Positions 21,420-32,655 are shown, numbered from the stretch's first letter. The stretch: 64,000 bases of DNA from Diphasiastrum complanatum (GCA_029204225.1 CM055101.1:2598528-2662527); one strand, 5' to 3'. Translations and numbers: made by a program. The notes: a model not told the origin generated them from the sequence alone.

Positions 21420-23400
21420 AGCTTAACTCCTAGGATCTTGAATGAAATTAAGCAAGCTACATAATGCAACATGCTTTTCTCTTGACAGAGACTTAGTCAA
21501 GATATCAGCCAACATACTGGCAGTAGGACAGTAACTTAATTCGACATCTGTATTCTGAACTTTCTCTCTAAGAGAATTGAACTTCAATGTGTTTAGTTCT
21601 AGAGTGAGTCCATGGGTTCAAAGATAGAGCAATGCAGCTCTGATTGTCGCAATAGAGTATAGTTGGACTGATTTGAGAGATCATAAGATCCTGAAGCAAT
21701 CTTTTGAGCCAGATGATTTCCTTCACTATAGAGGTAGCTGAGACATATTCTGATTATGTGGAGGAAAAAGAAATGCATTTTTGCTTTTGACTATTCCATG
21801 AGATGGGTCCTCCTGCTAGAAAGCAAAGATAGCCAAATGTGGATTTTCTCGTGTCCACATTACCAGCCCAATCAGAGTCAGAATAAGTAAGTAGTGTCAA
21901 GGCATCATCTGTATTTCCACTATAACACAAAACATAGTGCTTAGTGGCTTGAATGTGTCTTAGTACTCTGAGTAGAGCCTTCCAGTGAGGTAGGCCAGGA
22001 TGTGACATAAACTATAACATGTGCTGACTATAAATGCTAGATCAGGTCTAGTGCATACCATGGCATACGTGGTCGATCCGACTATCAACTGATAGGGGTA
22101 GTTGCACATCTGTTTCTTCTCTACATCAGTCTTCAGGTGCATGTCCTTTGACAATTTGAGTCATGGGTCCATAGGCAAGTCTATTGAATTGCAGTTTTCC
22201 ATGCCATACCTGTAGAGTACACTGGTTAGATACCTTCCATGATACTTCTCTTCTCTCTGTCTCTTGTTATCTCGATTCCCATAAGGTAGTGCACAGGGTC
22301 TAAATCAGTCATTTCGAATTCCTTCGACAAAAGAGTCTTCGTCTCATGAAGCAACTGATTTGAATTACTGATGATCGGTGAGTCATCAACATATAGAGCT
22401 ATTATGACATAGCTTGAGCTTCTATATTTGAGATAAATGTTAGAGTCAGCAGAGTTCAAGATGAAGTCATGCTGCAACAAGAATCTATTGACTCTATCAA
22501 CCCAGGCCCTTGGAACTTGCTTTAGCCCATAAAGAGATTTTTGCAACTTACATACTTTGTGTTGTTGGCCTTGAAGGATGTAACCTTCATGTTGATAGAT
22601 GTAAATGTCTTCTTGTATGCATCCATTCAAAAAGGCTGTTTGAACATCCATCTGGTGTACTTATAGATCTTCGGCAGCTGCGAAGGCGAATAAAGATCGA
22701 ATTGACTAAAGTCTTACGACTGGACTGTATGTCTCAATGTAGTCAATCCCATAGGTTTGTTCGTAACCTTTGACAACTAGATGAGCTTTCCATCTGGCTG
22801 TTGAACCATCTAGATTGAGCTTCATCTTAAAGATCCACGTAGTGTCGATGATCTTTGCATCTGCAAGAGCTTCGACAAGATGTCAGGTCTTGTTCTTCAT
22901 CAGTGAATTGTACTTAGCATGCATGGAAGAATGCTAGTTGTCTACAAATGAACTTGACAATGCTTTTGTTACTAAAGCAGGTTCATCGTTGTTGATGAAT
23001 GCATGAGGAATTAAGCGATCAGGTTCTTGTCGATGTCGTGCAGATCTTTGAACAATAGTCGGTTGCTAAGGTGATGATTCTCCTTGCTGTGCGATAGGCA
23101 TATCTTTGATGTTCATTGGAATAGTCATAGGTCGAGGCCTATTGATGGTGATGGGAGTCGTTGGGATGAACTCTTGATTGGCTGCTTCTACTTGAAGTCA
23201 AAGAATTTATCTTTGAGAAAGACAACATCTCGACTAACTGAGATTTGTCTTGTCTCAACATCAAATATTTGATATGCTTTGTGTGATGTCGAGTATCCAA
23301 TTAAGATACTCCTGCAGCTAACAAGGTCGAGCTTCTTTCTCAGATCAGAGGGAATGTGTACATAACAAAGACAACCAAACACTCGGAGGTGTCATAAACT
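21420..23400 (-). pseudogene. Copia integrase C-terminus, reverse transcriptase and RNase H (broken)
   Basis: In minus-strand order: an integrase C-terminal region (23188-23382, FGCLCYVHIPSDLRKKLD and IFDVETRQISVSRDVVF); a degenerate link with the start of the RT (about 22660-23180); RT palm (22226-22651, VQTAFLNGCIQEDIYIYQ, SLYGLKQVPRAW, and the catalytic LYVDDSPII); and RNase H (21754-22154, YSDSDWAGNVDTRKSTFGY, ISWNSQKQKCISFSST). The YVDD box is intact. Several frameshifts and stops separate the parts. The 5' part of the element is lost. Confidence 0.88.
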
Positions 23401-23668
23401 TGGTTTGTAGCCATTTAAATGGGCAAAAGGCCGTCTCGTGCGATCTTGCATTGCGCAGATGATAGAATCTTTGTGTCAGCCTCAGATTTTGCTTTAGGAC
23501 TGGACACTCATTCGCTGTATGGTTTTGTGTGCATACTGAACACCATACATTTTTGCGATGAGGATACTGTAGCTGGTTTTGTTCCGGTAGATTGGACATT
23601 GTTGCACAGCTCCTTGTAAGGCTTTCAGTTTTTGAACAAACTGTGCCGCAAGTTGCTCCATCTAGCAT
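23400..23668 (-). pseudogene. Gag zinc-knuckle fragment
   Basis: The minus strand reads WCSVCTQNHTANECPV, a CX2CX4HX4C zinc knuckle, followed by Arg-rich sequence. The part before it resembles the gag-like piece at 1-300. It abuts the integrase fragment at 23382, so an internal deletion or junction joins gag to integrase here. Confidence 0.65.
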
Positions 23669-23679
23669 GTAAGGTTAAG

Positions 23680-24048
23680 ACCTCGCTGATACTAAAGGGA
23701 GAAGGATTATTCCCCTAAGTAGATGGCACCGAGGAGATGTCTACAACAACAGGCAAGGAGCTACATGAATGTAGGGAGACGAATGACAAGACAGTAGCCT
23801 TGTTATCATCATCCATCGAGGATAGCCTGACTCTTGACTTGGCTATACTCTCTAAAGCAAAAGAGATGTGGGTTACACTACTCACAAGGTTTCAGACAAA
23901 ATCACGTAGTCAGATAATAATGCTTGAAGATTAGTTGACAAAATTGTAGTGGGATGGCAAAGACCTCACTTCTTTTGTTAGGAAGATGAAGGATCTATTT
24001 CTTTTACTACACAATTCTGGAACAGAAAATGCAGTGTCAGCAAAAAAG
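23680..24048 (+). pseudogene. Copia gag (family A), 5' part, split by a later insertion
   Basis: The plus strand carries KELHECRETNDKTVALL, LTRFQTKSRSQIIMLED and LTSFVRKMKDLF, the UBN2-type gag of Copia elements. Two stops lie in between. It matches the minus-strand gag at 55471-56160 and continues at 29401 after the 5.3 kb element inserted at 24049. Confidence 0.85.
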
Positions 24049-24879
24049 TGTGAAAAATGCAAAAATAAGCTTGGTAGAGGCCAAAAATCTTGTATATAGA
24101 TAAACACACATGTGTGGAGCCTATTCCCATGTCTAAAACTAGTGTACTTATCATGTACCATAATCATATAGGATGTACATATGATCCAATTCAAGTTCTA
24201 GTGGCTAAAAAGGCCAAAAACTAGTTTTCTAGACATATGACACATGGCATCAATCTATTGATTGCATGAGCCACATCCTTTGGTTAGGTGTCATATCCCA
24301 TGTGTAGAGGACAGCTCACACATGTGGAATAAGCTGAAGTAGGCAAATTTTGAGTTCTAGAAGATTTCCAAGTAGATCTCCATATAGAAGGAAAATAGAC
24401 CAAAAGTGCTCAAAATAGAAGGTTTTGTCCAAGTGTCAGTTTTGCATGATGAATCATCATATGACAAAGCACCTTCACACATGTGGGATCAGAGGGATGA
24501 TCAGTACCACGAGCTCCCACTTATTGTATATATAGAGCCACATTTGGCCATAATCAAGGTGAGACACTAGTCTTGGTTTGGAAGCAATTTTGAGTGATTC
24601 TCTCCATTTGTCTACATTTGTTTTGATTGTTTTGAGGTTCTATCAATATGTACTTGATTTTCAGGTTGGTGTCAGTAATCAAACAGTGTTTCACACGTGT
24701 GAAAATATAAAGTACACTTACCTTCAATTAATGATTGTTCTTGTTAGGATTTTGTGTCTAGAATTGATCTAGATTGATCTAAATCTGGAGTAGATTGATA
24801 GATCAAGTAATCTGACAATCAATCCCTCTTGAGGATCAGATTAGGATCCACTCTTGGTCCTTTTTGTACTTTTTTCACA
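24049..24879 (+). repeat. 5' LTR of element N1
   Basis: It has TG...CA ends (TGTGAAAAATGC ... TTTCACA). It holds a TATATATA box at 24527-24534 and palindromes CACACATGTGTG (24105-24116) and CACACGTGTG (24692-24701), and is followed directly by the PBS. Confidence 0.9.
24527..24534 (+). promoter_or_regulatory. LTR TATA box
   Basis: TATATATA is kept at the same place in all three LTRs of this family (24527-24534, 29035-29042, 53376-53383), the expected core of the pol II promoter in the LTR. Confidence 0.6.
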
Positions 24880-24891
24880 TGGTATCAGAGC
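24880..24891 (+). other. Primer-binding site (initiator Met tRNA)
   Basis: TGGTATCAGAGC starts immediately after the LTR and is the standard Copia PBS in plants. Confidence 0.9.
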
Positions 24892-26555
24892 CTAGTACAA
24901 GAGGTTTTGTTGAAATTGATAGGGTTAATCCAAATCAAAGCCAAAAATAGCAGTTTTTGGAAACTAGTCAAATTTTGTGTAGCGAGTTGGATTTGATAGC
25001 TATTCTCAAAATTTTTGGTCCAGATCTTGTTGTGGGCTGTAGGAACTCTTTTCACACGTGTGAGTCCGTACAGATCCAGTTTTGACTGAGAAATTTCAAA
25101 AATTTGTAGAATTTGACTCACATACCCAATTTGAGTGATTTTCAGTGCAAAATCAAGCATTTTCTATAGTGAATCTAATCCCTTGATTAGTTCTTGGATT
25201 AGATCAGCCAAAAAATTAAAATTGAAGCTTGAAATAGGTGCATTAATTGATCTTCTCTGATTTTTTGAGTGTATGTTGAAGTTAAGAGAGATTTTGCTAA
25301 AAATCATAGATTAAGGAGTGATATGCAAGGTGAGAGGTTGAAATCCATTGTACCATCACTCTAGATTTGTTCAAGAGTGATAGGGTCAAGTTTAGAAGCA
25401 TCGATTTGCTAGAAAACATCTTTGGATCTGTCCTCCAAGTGAAACCTTTGAGAGTTTCTAGTGCATATAGAGCATCTATGCAAATCTTTTGTAGAATTTG
25501 ACATAGATTGGTTTCAATCGAGAGTTCTAGAAAAGAGATTGAGATCCAAGTCACATTGTTCAACCCTACTCAATTTGTTTGAGTGATTGTAAGGTTTAAA
25601 AAGAGTTATTAAGGTGTCTATGACAAATGTGTAGAGAGAGATCCAATTTTCTAAGAGTTCCTTCCTTTGTAGAGGGCAAGATCTAGAAGCTCATTTTGTG
25701 TTGTTATTGGTGAAGAATTTGTCTTCTCCTATGTGATCAAATCTTTCTAAGTGGCATTAGCTCTTTGAAGCACAATATCTTAGTGAGAAAAATCACAACT
25801 TTTGATTCTGAATTTCATTCCAAGTCTTAAAAGGTAGAGTAATTGGTGGAATCCAATAGGAGTAATTGAATTCAATTTGTTGAGCAAAAATTGACATAGT
25901 CTGTATGAAACTCAAATTAGTTCTATTCAACTTTCTTTGTGAGAGTGTGAGGGTCAATTTGTGATCCCATTTGATGTCTAGAATGAGGAGGAGTCCATAT
26001 TTGAGTATTCATGCATGGTTGAGATCTTTGTGAATCTCTTGTTGTCTAGTTTTTTAAGCTTTGTAAAAAATTGGTGGTACAGTTTTTTGTCAAATCAAAT
26101 CAAATTCATTCTAAATATCAAATGTGAGATTATTTGGGTCAAGAGTGAGTCCAAAATAGGTGATTAAGTTTGATTTTCATGTATTTGAAACAAAACCCAT
26201 CTTTTGTTCAAGAATCTCAAGTGTTGAGAGAACTAGTCAAGTGAAAAGGAAAATCTAGGTGTCAAATCTTTTTCATATCCATTTCAACTTTCAAAAGAAA
26301 GAGTCATTGGTATTTGATGAGTCCAATAGGAGATTGGATCTGATTTCTTTAGTGATTTGATTCAAAGATTGTGTGCTTTTGTCTTAGTGATCAAAGCAAA
26401 GTTTCCAAGTGACTAGTCATTACTATGAAGATTGATTCTTAGGTTTGTGAGCTAGATCTTTTGTAGATCCTTCTAGATTGTTGAAGATGTTCAAATCTAG
26501 TCTCTTGAAAGTCACAAATTACATTTGTAGAATCATATCACAGGTTTTTATTCAC

Positions 26556-27131
26556 ATGGCATCAATAGGTGGCATCGTATTGAAGGAAAGAAAGGATCCT
26601 GAGTGCAACCTTTGTGGCAAGGGAGGATATTTTTTCTCAAGATGCTACAAAAAGAAGACCAGTCCATCCAAGGAGAACCAAAGCAAGGGGGCCGAGGTGA
26701 AGGATGGAGCTTCAAGTTCAAAATGCAAATACAAGAAGGACAAGTCCAAGGAAAGGTGTTTCCTTTGTGGAAAGGTGAATGAGGCTTGGAGTCTCACAAG
26801 GACTTGCAAGATTTGTCTTCAAGAGTCCATCACAACACATGTCAAATCTTTTGAAATTTTTCATTTGGAAGTGCATTGTTTGGTTCAAGATGCAAAGATA
26901 GATGTCACTTTCATGAAAGTAACTTGGATTTATTTTATGTCCTTGGAAAGTATTTTGCTTGGAACTTTAGATAAGCTCAAACTTATTGTTATGATCCAAG
27001 AGAAATCAATCAAGAATAAGGAGCAGCAATCACAAAATGAAAATAGTTTCATTTATGCTATCATGTCAATGAAGAACCATTTTGCTTTGAAGAGATTTTT
27101 GTATCTCAAAGGTGGATTGAAGGAATACTAG
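26556..27131 (+). CDS. N1 shortened gag with zinc knuckles
   Basis: I place the start at 26556 because MASIGG matches the gag starts at 30635 (MASVGD) and about 61278 (MASMGG); the frame is also open upstream. Within about 12 residues it reaches CNLCGKGGYFFSRCYKKK, a zinc-knuckle-like motif whose histidine is replaced by an aromatic residue, then a Lys-rich linker and a second partial knuckle (CFLCGK). The whole capsid-like UBN2 domain is absent, so it may bind nucleic acid but is unlikely to form particles alone. The C-terminal 100 residues match nothing I know. Confidence 0.6.
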   Translation: MASIGGIVLKERKDPECNLCGKGGYFFSRCYKKKTSPSKENQSKGAEVKDGASSSKCKYKKDKSKERCFLCGKVNEAWSLTRTCKICLQESITTHVKSFEIFHLEVHCLVQDAKIDVTFMKVTWIYFMSLESILLGTLDKLKLIVMIQEKSIKNKEQQSQNENSFIYAIMSMKNHFALKRFLYLKGGLKEY

Positions 27132-27145
27132 TTGAGTGTGATGCC

Positions 27146-27523
27146 TTGAAAGATAGCAAAATATGTTTTCCTTGTAAGCTTACGTTAGTTATGAAGTCAA
27201 GGAAATGGAAATATCTTCATAATGTAGGATTTTTTGGTTTCAATAAGATCATGAATGATGTGTTCATTCATAAAGATGAAAATTGTATGTTTTCAATCCT
27301 AAAGGCAAGTTGTAAACTTCTTATGAGAATAAGTGAAGCATCCAAAGTGGAGACTTATATCCATAAGCAAGTAGTTAGCCTTATTGAGATGGAAATACCT
27401 TTTGATTTCAATATTGGAAAAATCATGCCAAGTTGTGGTGATTTTTGGACTTATGTTTCTAGCATAAGTAATCTTGATAATCATAGGAAGTGCATATTGA
27501 ATGGTCATACTTGTTGTGATTAG
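27146..27523 (+). CDS. N1 pol-like ORF, module 1 (unknown)
   Basis: A 125-codon frame containing CKLLMRISEAS followed by TYIHKQVVSLIEMEI. The same module (C-K-L-L-x-R-x-S-E-A-S, then D/E-T-Y, then a V-x-S-L box) recurs at 28044-28115, 32566-32640 and 33000-33095. It could be a far-diverged remnant of the Copia RT segment around KYKARLVAKGF, but this is weak. No catalytic motif is visible. Confidence 0.4.
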   Translation: MKDSKICFPCKLTLVMKSRKWKYLHNVGFFGFNKIMNDVFIHKDENCMFSILKASCKLLMRISEASKVETYIHKQVVSLIEMEIPFDFNIGKIMPSCGDFWTYVSSISNLDNHRKCILNGHTCCD

Positions 27524-27604
27524 TATGAGACATGGAGGTCTCTGATTTCCATCAAAAAGGAGCACCATGAAGAGGATCTTAAGGAGTCATCTCAAGGTTC
27601 AAAT

Positions 27605-28024
27605 GTGCCAAGGATTGAGGAGGAGAATCCTTCTCAAGGTTCAAGTGTGCCAATGATTGAGGAGGAGAGACCTTTTCAAATTGTGATTCCAAAAAGAAAC
27701 TCAAGAAACATGGTTGAGTCCATGTGGCTCACATTTCAAGGGAAAGAGGAGCATATCTCATATGGTATACATCACATACTTACTTCTCTTATGTCATTTG
27801 ATAAATCAATTTGCTTTAGTGAGATCATTGCATCTCAAAATTGGAGTAAAGCCATACTATTGGAGTATGAAGTCTCTCTTGAGAACATAGATGATGTTCT
27901 TAAAAGGTTGAAATTGATTTTAAATCAATTAGAAAGCAAATGGTTATTTCATCAAATGTATGCTCTTAAGTCATGTAAGAGCAAAAGTGGTTTGTTCACT
28001 CATAGTTTGAAAACTTTGTATTGA
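27605..28024 (+). CDS. N1 pol-like ORF, diverged Copia RT N-terminus
   Basis: By eye it follows the segment before the RT in normal Copia copies (51240-51520). PKRNSRNMVESMWLTF stands for PRRSTRTRIEPSRLTY, SQNWSKAILLEYEV for SQYWRKAMQVEFDA, and ALKSCKSKSGLFTHSLK for the LKYNQDGSIHKYK region. The order is kept but identity is low, and no RT catalytic residues follow. It is open for 139 codons despite the divergence. Confidence 0.45.
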   Translation: MPRIEEENPSQGSSVPMIEEERPFQIVIPKRNSRNMVESMWLTFQGKEEHISYGIHHILTSLMSFDKSICFSEIIASQNWSKAILLEYEVSLENIDDVLKRLKLILNQLESKWLFHQMYALKSCKSKSGLFTHSLKTLY

Positions 28025-28043
28025 AGAAAATCGTAAACTCTTT

Positions 28044-28430
28044 ATGAGAGTAAGTGAATCATCTTCTAAAGACGCTTATCTCCATAATGAATTATTTAGC
28101 CTCATTGGATATGAGATTAGCATGGTAAAAAAGCATGAAGATATGATGCAAACACTTTGTTATTATAGCATGCATAGTCTTGCCAATTTGGATGAGTCTA
28201 ATTCTCTAGATCGTGGTAACATGATGTTAGATCTTTGTGATCCTAATAAATCAAGAAGAAATCTTTATTTTCTCATGAAGGAGCATGCACATGAAGAAGG
28301 AGCAAGCCTCAAAGTCAAGCATCTACACGAAATTTGGAAGGAATCAATTTCGAAGATGCTAGGATGGTGCAGAGCTCTCAAGTTCATCAAAGATGTCAAC
28401 ATCAAAGAAGCACTATCATGGATATGGTGA
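28044..28430 (+). CDS. N1 3'-terminal ORF (unknown, shared with element N2)
   Basis: It starts with a second copy of the SES/SEAS module and ends ALSWIW. A frame of the N2 element ends NLSWIW at the matching place (about 33404), so this C-terminal module is shared by N1 and N2 and is absent from the normal Copia pol at 50640-52893. No known domain is recognised. Confidence 0.4.
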   Translation: MRVSESSSKDAYLHNELFSLIGYEISMVKKHEDMMQTLCYYSMHSLANLDESNSLDRGNMMLDLCDPNKSRRNLYFLMKEHAHEEGASLKVKHLHEIWKESISKMLGWCRALKFIKDVNIKEALSWIW

Positions 28431-28556
28431 TTTCAGATCAACATCAAGCTCATTGGCTGATCTTTACACCTTTTGAACCAGCAAAGACCAATTCAGCCCA
28501 TGGAGTCAAGTTCAAGATCATCATGTTTTCCATCAAGCTAGATTTTTGAGGAGGAG

Positions 28557-29388
28557 TGTGAAAAATGCAAAAATAAGCTTGGTAGAGGCCAAAAATCTTG
28601 TATATAGATAAACACACATGTGTGGAGCCTATTCCCATGTGTGAAACTAGTGTACTTGTCATGTACCATAATCATATAGGATGTACATATGATTTAATTC
28701 AAGTTCTAGTGGCTAAAAAGGCCAAAAACTAGTTTTCTAGACATATGACACATGGCATCAATCTATTGATTGCATGAGCCACATCCTTTGGTTAGGTGTC
28801 ATATCCCATGTGTAGAGGACAGCTCACACATGTGGAATAAGCTTAAGTAGGCGAATTTTGAGTTCTAGAAGATTTCCAAGTAGATCTCCATATAGAAGGA
28901 AAATAGACCAAAAGTGCTCAAAATAGAAGGTTTTGTCCAAGTGTTAGTTTTGCATGATGAATCATCATATAACAAAGCACCTTCACACATGTGGGATCAG
29001 AGGGATGATCAGTACCAAGAGCTCCCACTTATTGTATATATAGAGCCACATTTGGCCATAATCAAGGTGAGACACCAATCTTGGTTTTGGAAGCAATTTT
29101 GAGTGATTCTCTCCATTTGTCTACATTTGTTTTGATCGTTTTGAGGTTCTATCAATGTGTACTTGATTTTCAGGTTGGATTCCGTACTCAGACAGTGTTT
29201 CACACGTGTGAAACCATAAATCACACTTACCTTCAATTAATGATACTTCTTGTTAGGATTTTGTGTCTAGAATTGATCTAGATAGTTCTTGATTTGAAGT
29301 AGATTGATAGATCAAGTAATCTGACAACCAATCCCTCTTGAGGATCAGATTAGGATCCACTCTTGGTCCTTTTTGTACTTTTTGCACA
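28557..29388 (+). repeat. 3' LTR of element N1
   Basis: It matches 24049-24879 nearly base for base, has TG...CA ends and the TATA box at 29035-29042. Unusually, it is followed at 29389-29400 by another full PBS (TGGTATCAGAGC). Confidence 0.9.
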
Positions 29389-30245
29389 TGGTATCAGAGC
29401 ACTTATCTTTTGAGAGCCTTACCAAGATCTTTCCAAACAACCAGAGCACTACTAGCAAAGGATCCTACAATGACACTCGAAAAGGCAATTGTCGAGATTC
29501 GAGAAGAAGTCGAGGGTCAAGAGCACCTTGATCACAAGAATGCTTCTGACCAAGCTCTTTACAACAACAAGGAGAAGGCCAAGAAACAATTCAAGCCTAA
29601 AAGGGAGTCAGATCAAAAGCAGGATTGTGATCAGCAAGCAGAAGGGACCAACAAAGGTAAATGGAAGAACAAAGGAAGGTTGAAAGAGCAAACTGGAGAC
29701 AAGAAGACCTGCGTGAGATGCAGATGCAAAGGAAACACTGTCGATTCATTTCGGCTCAATCTAAAAATTGAGTGTATCCATTGCCACAAGAAGGGTCATG
29801 TGGTCATGAACTGCCGCCTGAACCCAAGAAACAAATCAGCACAAAGCAAACAGGAGAACAATAATAGTTTGTCCTATGTCGAGGAGCCAAAGAGCTCAAA
29901 AATAGATCTAATCATGGTAATTCAACTGCCTATGTCTGTGCAAACATGTGTGCAGTGTCAACACCTGACACACAGGAGGTAATCCTAGACTGAGGAGCTA
30001 CCTCACACTTCGTTACATCAAGATGAATCATGTCTGATTTTTGAAGTGCAGATCCATCAAGATTTACTATTCTTGGAGATGGATCCAAACATCAAGTGAA
30101 TGGTATTGGTTTACTGTGGTTCAATAGATTGACAGAGACAGACGACTCCAAGATGTTCTGTTCGTGCCTACACTGCAACAAGACTTGCTATCAGTGGAAA
30201 GAATAGCTGATGTAGGGATGCATGTGATGTTCTTAGATGAAGCAT
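29389..30245 (+). pseudogene. Copia gag and protease (family A), continuation after the N1 insertion
   Basis: After a PBS at 29389-29400 the sequence resumes family A gag: TYLLRALPRSFQTTRALLAK, VEIREEVEGQEHLDHKN, a Lys-rich zone, then a degenerate first knuckle (CVRCRCKGNTVDSF) and an intact one (CIHCHKKGHVVMNC). A protease region follows about 29990-30240 with a stop where the active-site serine should be (LD*GATSHF) and further frameshifts. The element ends abruptly near 30245 at a junction with the leader of another element. Confidence 0.82.
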
Positions 30246-30634
30246 GCAACGTGATTTGAGTCAATTTTTACTTTGTTCTAAATTCATGGTTTTGATCATC
30301 CTACACAAAAAACTAAAGATCAATACTGAGTTTGAAGTAACTGAACACCCTTTGAGCCTTCTAAGTGTCAATAGTATTTTCGTTTGTTGCATTTCACACG
30401 TACCAAAAGTAGGATTCAAACTAACCAAAGTGTCTCAATCCACTTTGTGTATTTGATCTAGTTAGCTTGTCTTGTGGAATATTTGAGAACTGTCTCAAAT
30501 ACAGTTACATGTGTTTCACATAAGAAGGTAGTACATTTTTTGAAAATACCTATAGTGAAAGAGAGTAGCAACTCTAAGTCAAATAGGAACAAGCTCAAAC
30601 ATATTGCAGTCCAATTACAAGAGTCTTCACATTC

Positions 30635-30940
30635 ATGGCATCTGTAGGAGATTGTCTCTTTCAAGCTAGTGAAAGACTATACACCTTTAACTATTCAGTT
30701 TGGAAGGATAGGATAGAATCCTTGTTGATTCTCTATGCTGTAATGGATATTGTAACTGGAACTGAAGTTGAACCTGCAGCTTTTGATGAGGCTCAGAGAT
30801 TCAAGAAGAGAGCAAGAATTGCTCTACATATCATCAAATTGAACATCTCTGATGAGATGTTGAGAGAGATAAGTTCATGCACCTCAGCAAAAGAGATTTG
30901 GGAGACTCTGAAGAACCTTCAAGGAGCCGAGATCAAGTGA
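30635..30940 (+). pseudogene. N2 gag, N-terminal part
   Basis: It has MASVGD, SERLYTFNYSVWKDRIESLL and the ALHIIKLNISDEML...SCTSAKEIWETLK pattern of UBN2-type Copia gag. It stops after about 100 residues, where normal copies carry on into the KNTSRI region (compare 61560-61600). A short Lys-rich stretch without a knuckle (30941-31123) links it to the protease. Confidence 0.8.
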
Positions 30941-31123
30941 AAAAAGAGGAGTAAGAACTAGTTCTCTTGTGCCTTCACCAAGAAAAAAGCAAAGAACAAA
31001 GACTATGGTGGAGTAGAAGATGAGTCAGTTCATCCTTCTAACTTCAAGAAGAAGACACAAGAAGTTCAAACCAGTTGTGTCATAGAAGACTCACATGCAA
31101 GTTGTGGAGAGGCATCTCTTCTA

Positions 31124-32557
31124 ATGTCTAGTTTTTCTTCTTTACCCTTTAATTCATGGTATATTGATAGTGGAGGAACAACTCATATGAGTTGCTCCAA
31201 AGATTCTTTTGTTTCTATTGAATCTGTTCTAGATCCTAAGAAATCAATATACACAACAGTTGGTGATGCATGTGCAATTGAAGGTGTTGGAAGTTGTTCC
31301 TTAAAACTTACATCTTCTATGAATTTTACACTTTCCAATGTTCTCTATGTGCCTAGTCTCACAAAGAGTGTGATTAGTGTAGGAAAGTTGTTAGATGATG
31401 GTCATGAAGTGGATTTTAATGTCAATAGTTGTTTCATAAAGAAAGAAGATAAGATCCTTGCATGTGGATCTAGATATGAAGGCATTTTCAAGCTAGATGT
31501 GCATAAAAATTCAAGTTCATGTGATGTTGCATTGATGACTTATGTTTCCAAGGAGGATCTATGGCATAGGAGGTTGCATGTTTCCAATTTCAGATCTATG
31601 CCTATTGTAGTCAAGGAGATCAAGCCAAGAGTGGCTTATTCTATGGCAAAATCACATATGGATCCATATTTGATGTCTTCTACCAAGACAAAACATTCTA
31701 TGCAGTTGGAACATTCAGATGTTCATCTTTCTTTATCAGTAAGCAAGGAAGGTGTTTCTTGCTTTGCATGTACTATTGATGGTTCCACAAGTTACATTTG
31801 GCTATGTCTTGTCTCTTCAAGTTTTATGGTGCATGTGTATGTTCCATCATGCAAAACTTTATGGAGTTATGGAGCTAATGGAAGGAGTGCACTATATGGA
31901 GTCTTGTTCAGTTATAAGCCTAAGGTTGTTATTGCTTTGCATGTGGTTTCTTGGAAAGAGAGAAGGATGGAGATCCTAGTCTATGGATCATGGTTGGATG
32001 CTTATCCACGAAGGAAGGCTATATATCCTTTACACTCTCTATCTCAAAAAGATTTTATTGATTTTGAAGATCTATTTTCTATCTTGGAAGTGGCCAAGAG
32101 CACAATATCTCATGATGCACCACAAGTCATTGCTATGGTGAGTAATCAAGTTGTGATGGGGTCGAGGTTTGAGGAGGAGTATCCTCAACATGCATGTCCA
32201 AGAAGATCTTCATTATTGTACAAGGCCGAGTCCTTGTTGATCTTATTTCATGGAAAAGAAAGGATAAGTGAAGGTGGTATTCATTCTGTTCTACTAACCT
32301 ATGGGTCTCTTTCTTTTATTGATGATGTACCTTGCTTAGTTGAGATTTGCTTATCTCAAAGATCAAGTAAGACTATTCTAGTTTTGAATGAAGTCTTTAG
32401 TTTGGAATTAATTCTTGTCATTTGTGACTTGATTATGTTTCCAAAAAATCTAGAAAGCAAGATATTGTATCGTCATTTGTATGCTCTTAAATTGAGTAAG
32501 AGCATGTATGAGTTTAGTACTCATAGTTTGAAAAAAAAAAGTTTTTTCATTTTCTGA
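31124..32557 (+). CDS. N2 protease plus diverged integrase- and RT-like ORF (477 aa)
   Basis: The first part is a Copia protease: WYIDSGGTTHMSCSKDSF with the DSG active site, then VLYVPSLTKSVISVGKLL. A GAG-pre-integrase-like box follows (EDLWHRRLHVSNF; normally LWHKRLGHPN). Around residue 195, QLEHSDVHLSLSVSKEGVSC and CTIDGSTSYIW loosely mirror the integrase segment LIHSDVHSFSH...TLIDDKSRYSW, but the rest of the D,D,E core is absent. The C-terminal third (GGIHSVLLTYGSLSFIDDVP, CLVEICLSQRSSKTI) is repeated in the next ORF. The long open frame despite this divergence is notable. No known complete enzyme other than protease is visible. Confidence 0.55.
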   Translation: MSSFSSLPFNSWYIDSGGTTHMSCSKDSFVSIESVLDPKKSIYTTVGDACAIEGVGSCSLKLTSSMNFTLSNVLYVPSLTKSVISVGKLLDDGHEVDFNVNSCFIKKEDKILACGSRYEGIFKLDVHKNSSSCDVALMTYVSKEDLWHRRLHVSNFRSMPIVVKEIKPRVAYSMAKSHMDPYLMSSTKTKHSMQLEHSDVHLSLSVSKEGVSCFACTIDGSTSYIWLCLVSSSFMVHVYVPSCKTLWSYGANGRSALYGVLFSYKPKVVIALHVVSWKERRMEILVYGSWLDAYPRRKAIYPLHSLSQKDFIDFEDLFSILEVAKSTISHDAPQVIAMVSNQVVMGSRFEEEYPQHACPRRSSLLYKAESLLILFHGKERISEGGIHSVLLTYGSLSFIDDVPCLVEICLSQRSSKTILVLNEVFSLELILVICDLIMFPKNLESKILYRHLYALKLSKSMYEFSTHSLKKKSFFIF

Positions 32558-32655
32558 GGCATATTGTGAATTTTTTTTGAGAGTAAGTGAAACATCCAAT
32601 AAGGACACTTACATCCTTAAGAAAGTATTTAGCCTCAATTTGATCAAGTTAGAGT

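Larger units (their letters stand above)
24049..29388 (+). mobile_element. Non-autonomous Copia-derived LTR element N1 (5340 bp)
   Basis: Two direct LTRs of about 831-832 bp (24049-24879 and 28557-29388) look near-identical by eye, with only a few percent differences, implying a fairly recent insertion. A PBS (TGGTATCAGAGC, 24880-24891) and polypurine tract (TTTTGAGGAGGAG, about 28544-28556) are in the right places. The leader is unusually long (24892-26555). Gag is cut down to a start plus zinc-knuckle region; no protease, integrase or standard reverse transcriptase is present. Instead there are diverged pol-like ORFs (27146-28430). It interrupts family A gag. A related LTR occurs at 52898-53729 behind a normal Copia pol, which suggests a helper lineage. 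Confidence 0.88.
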
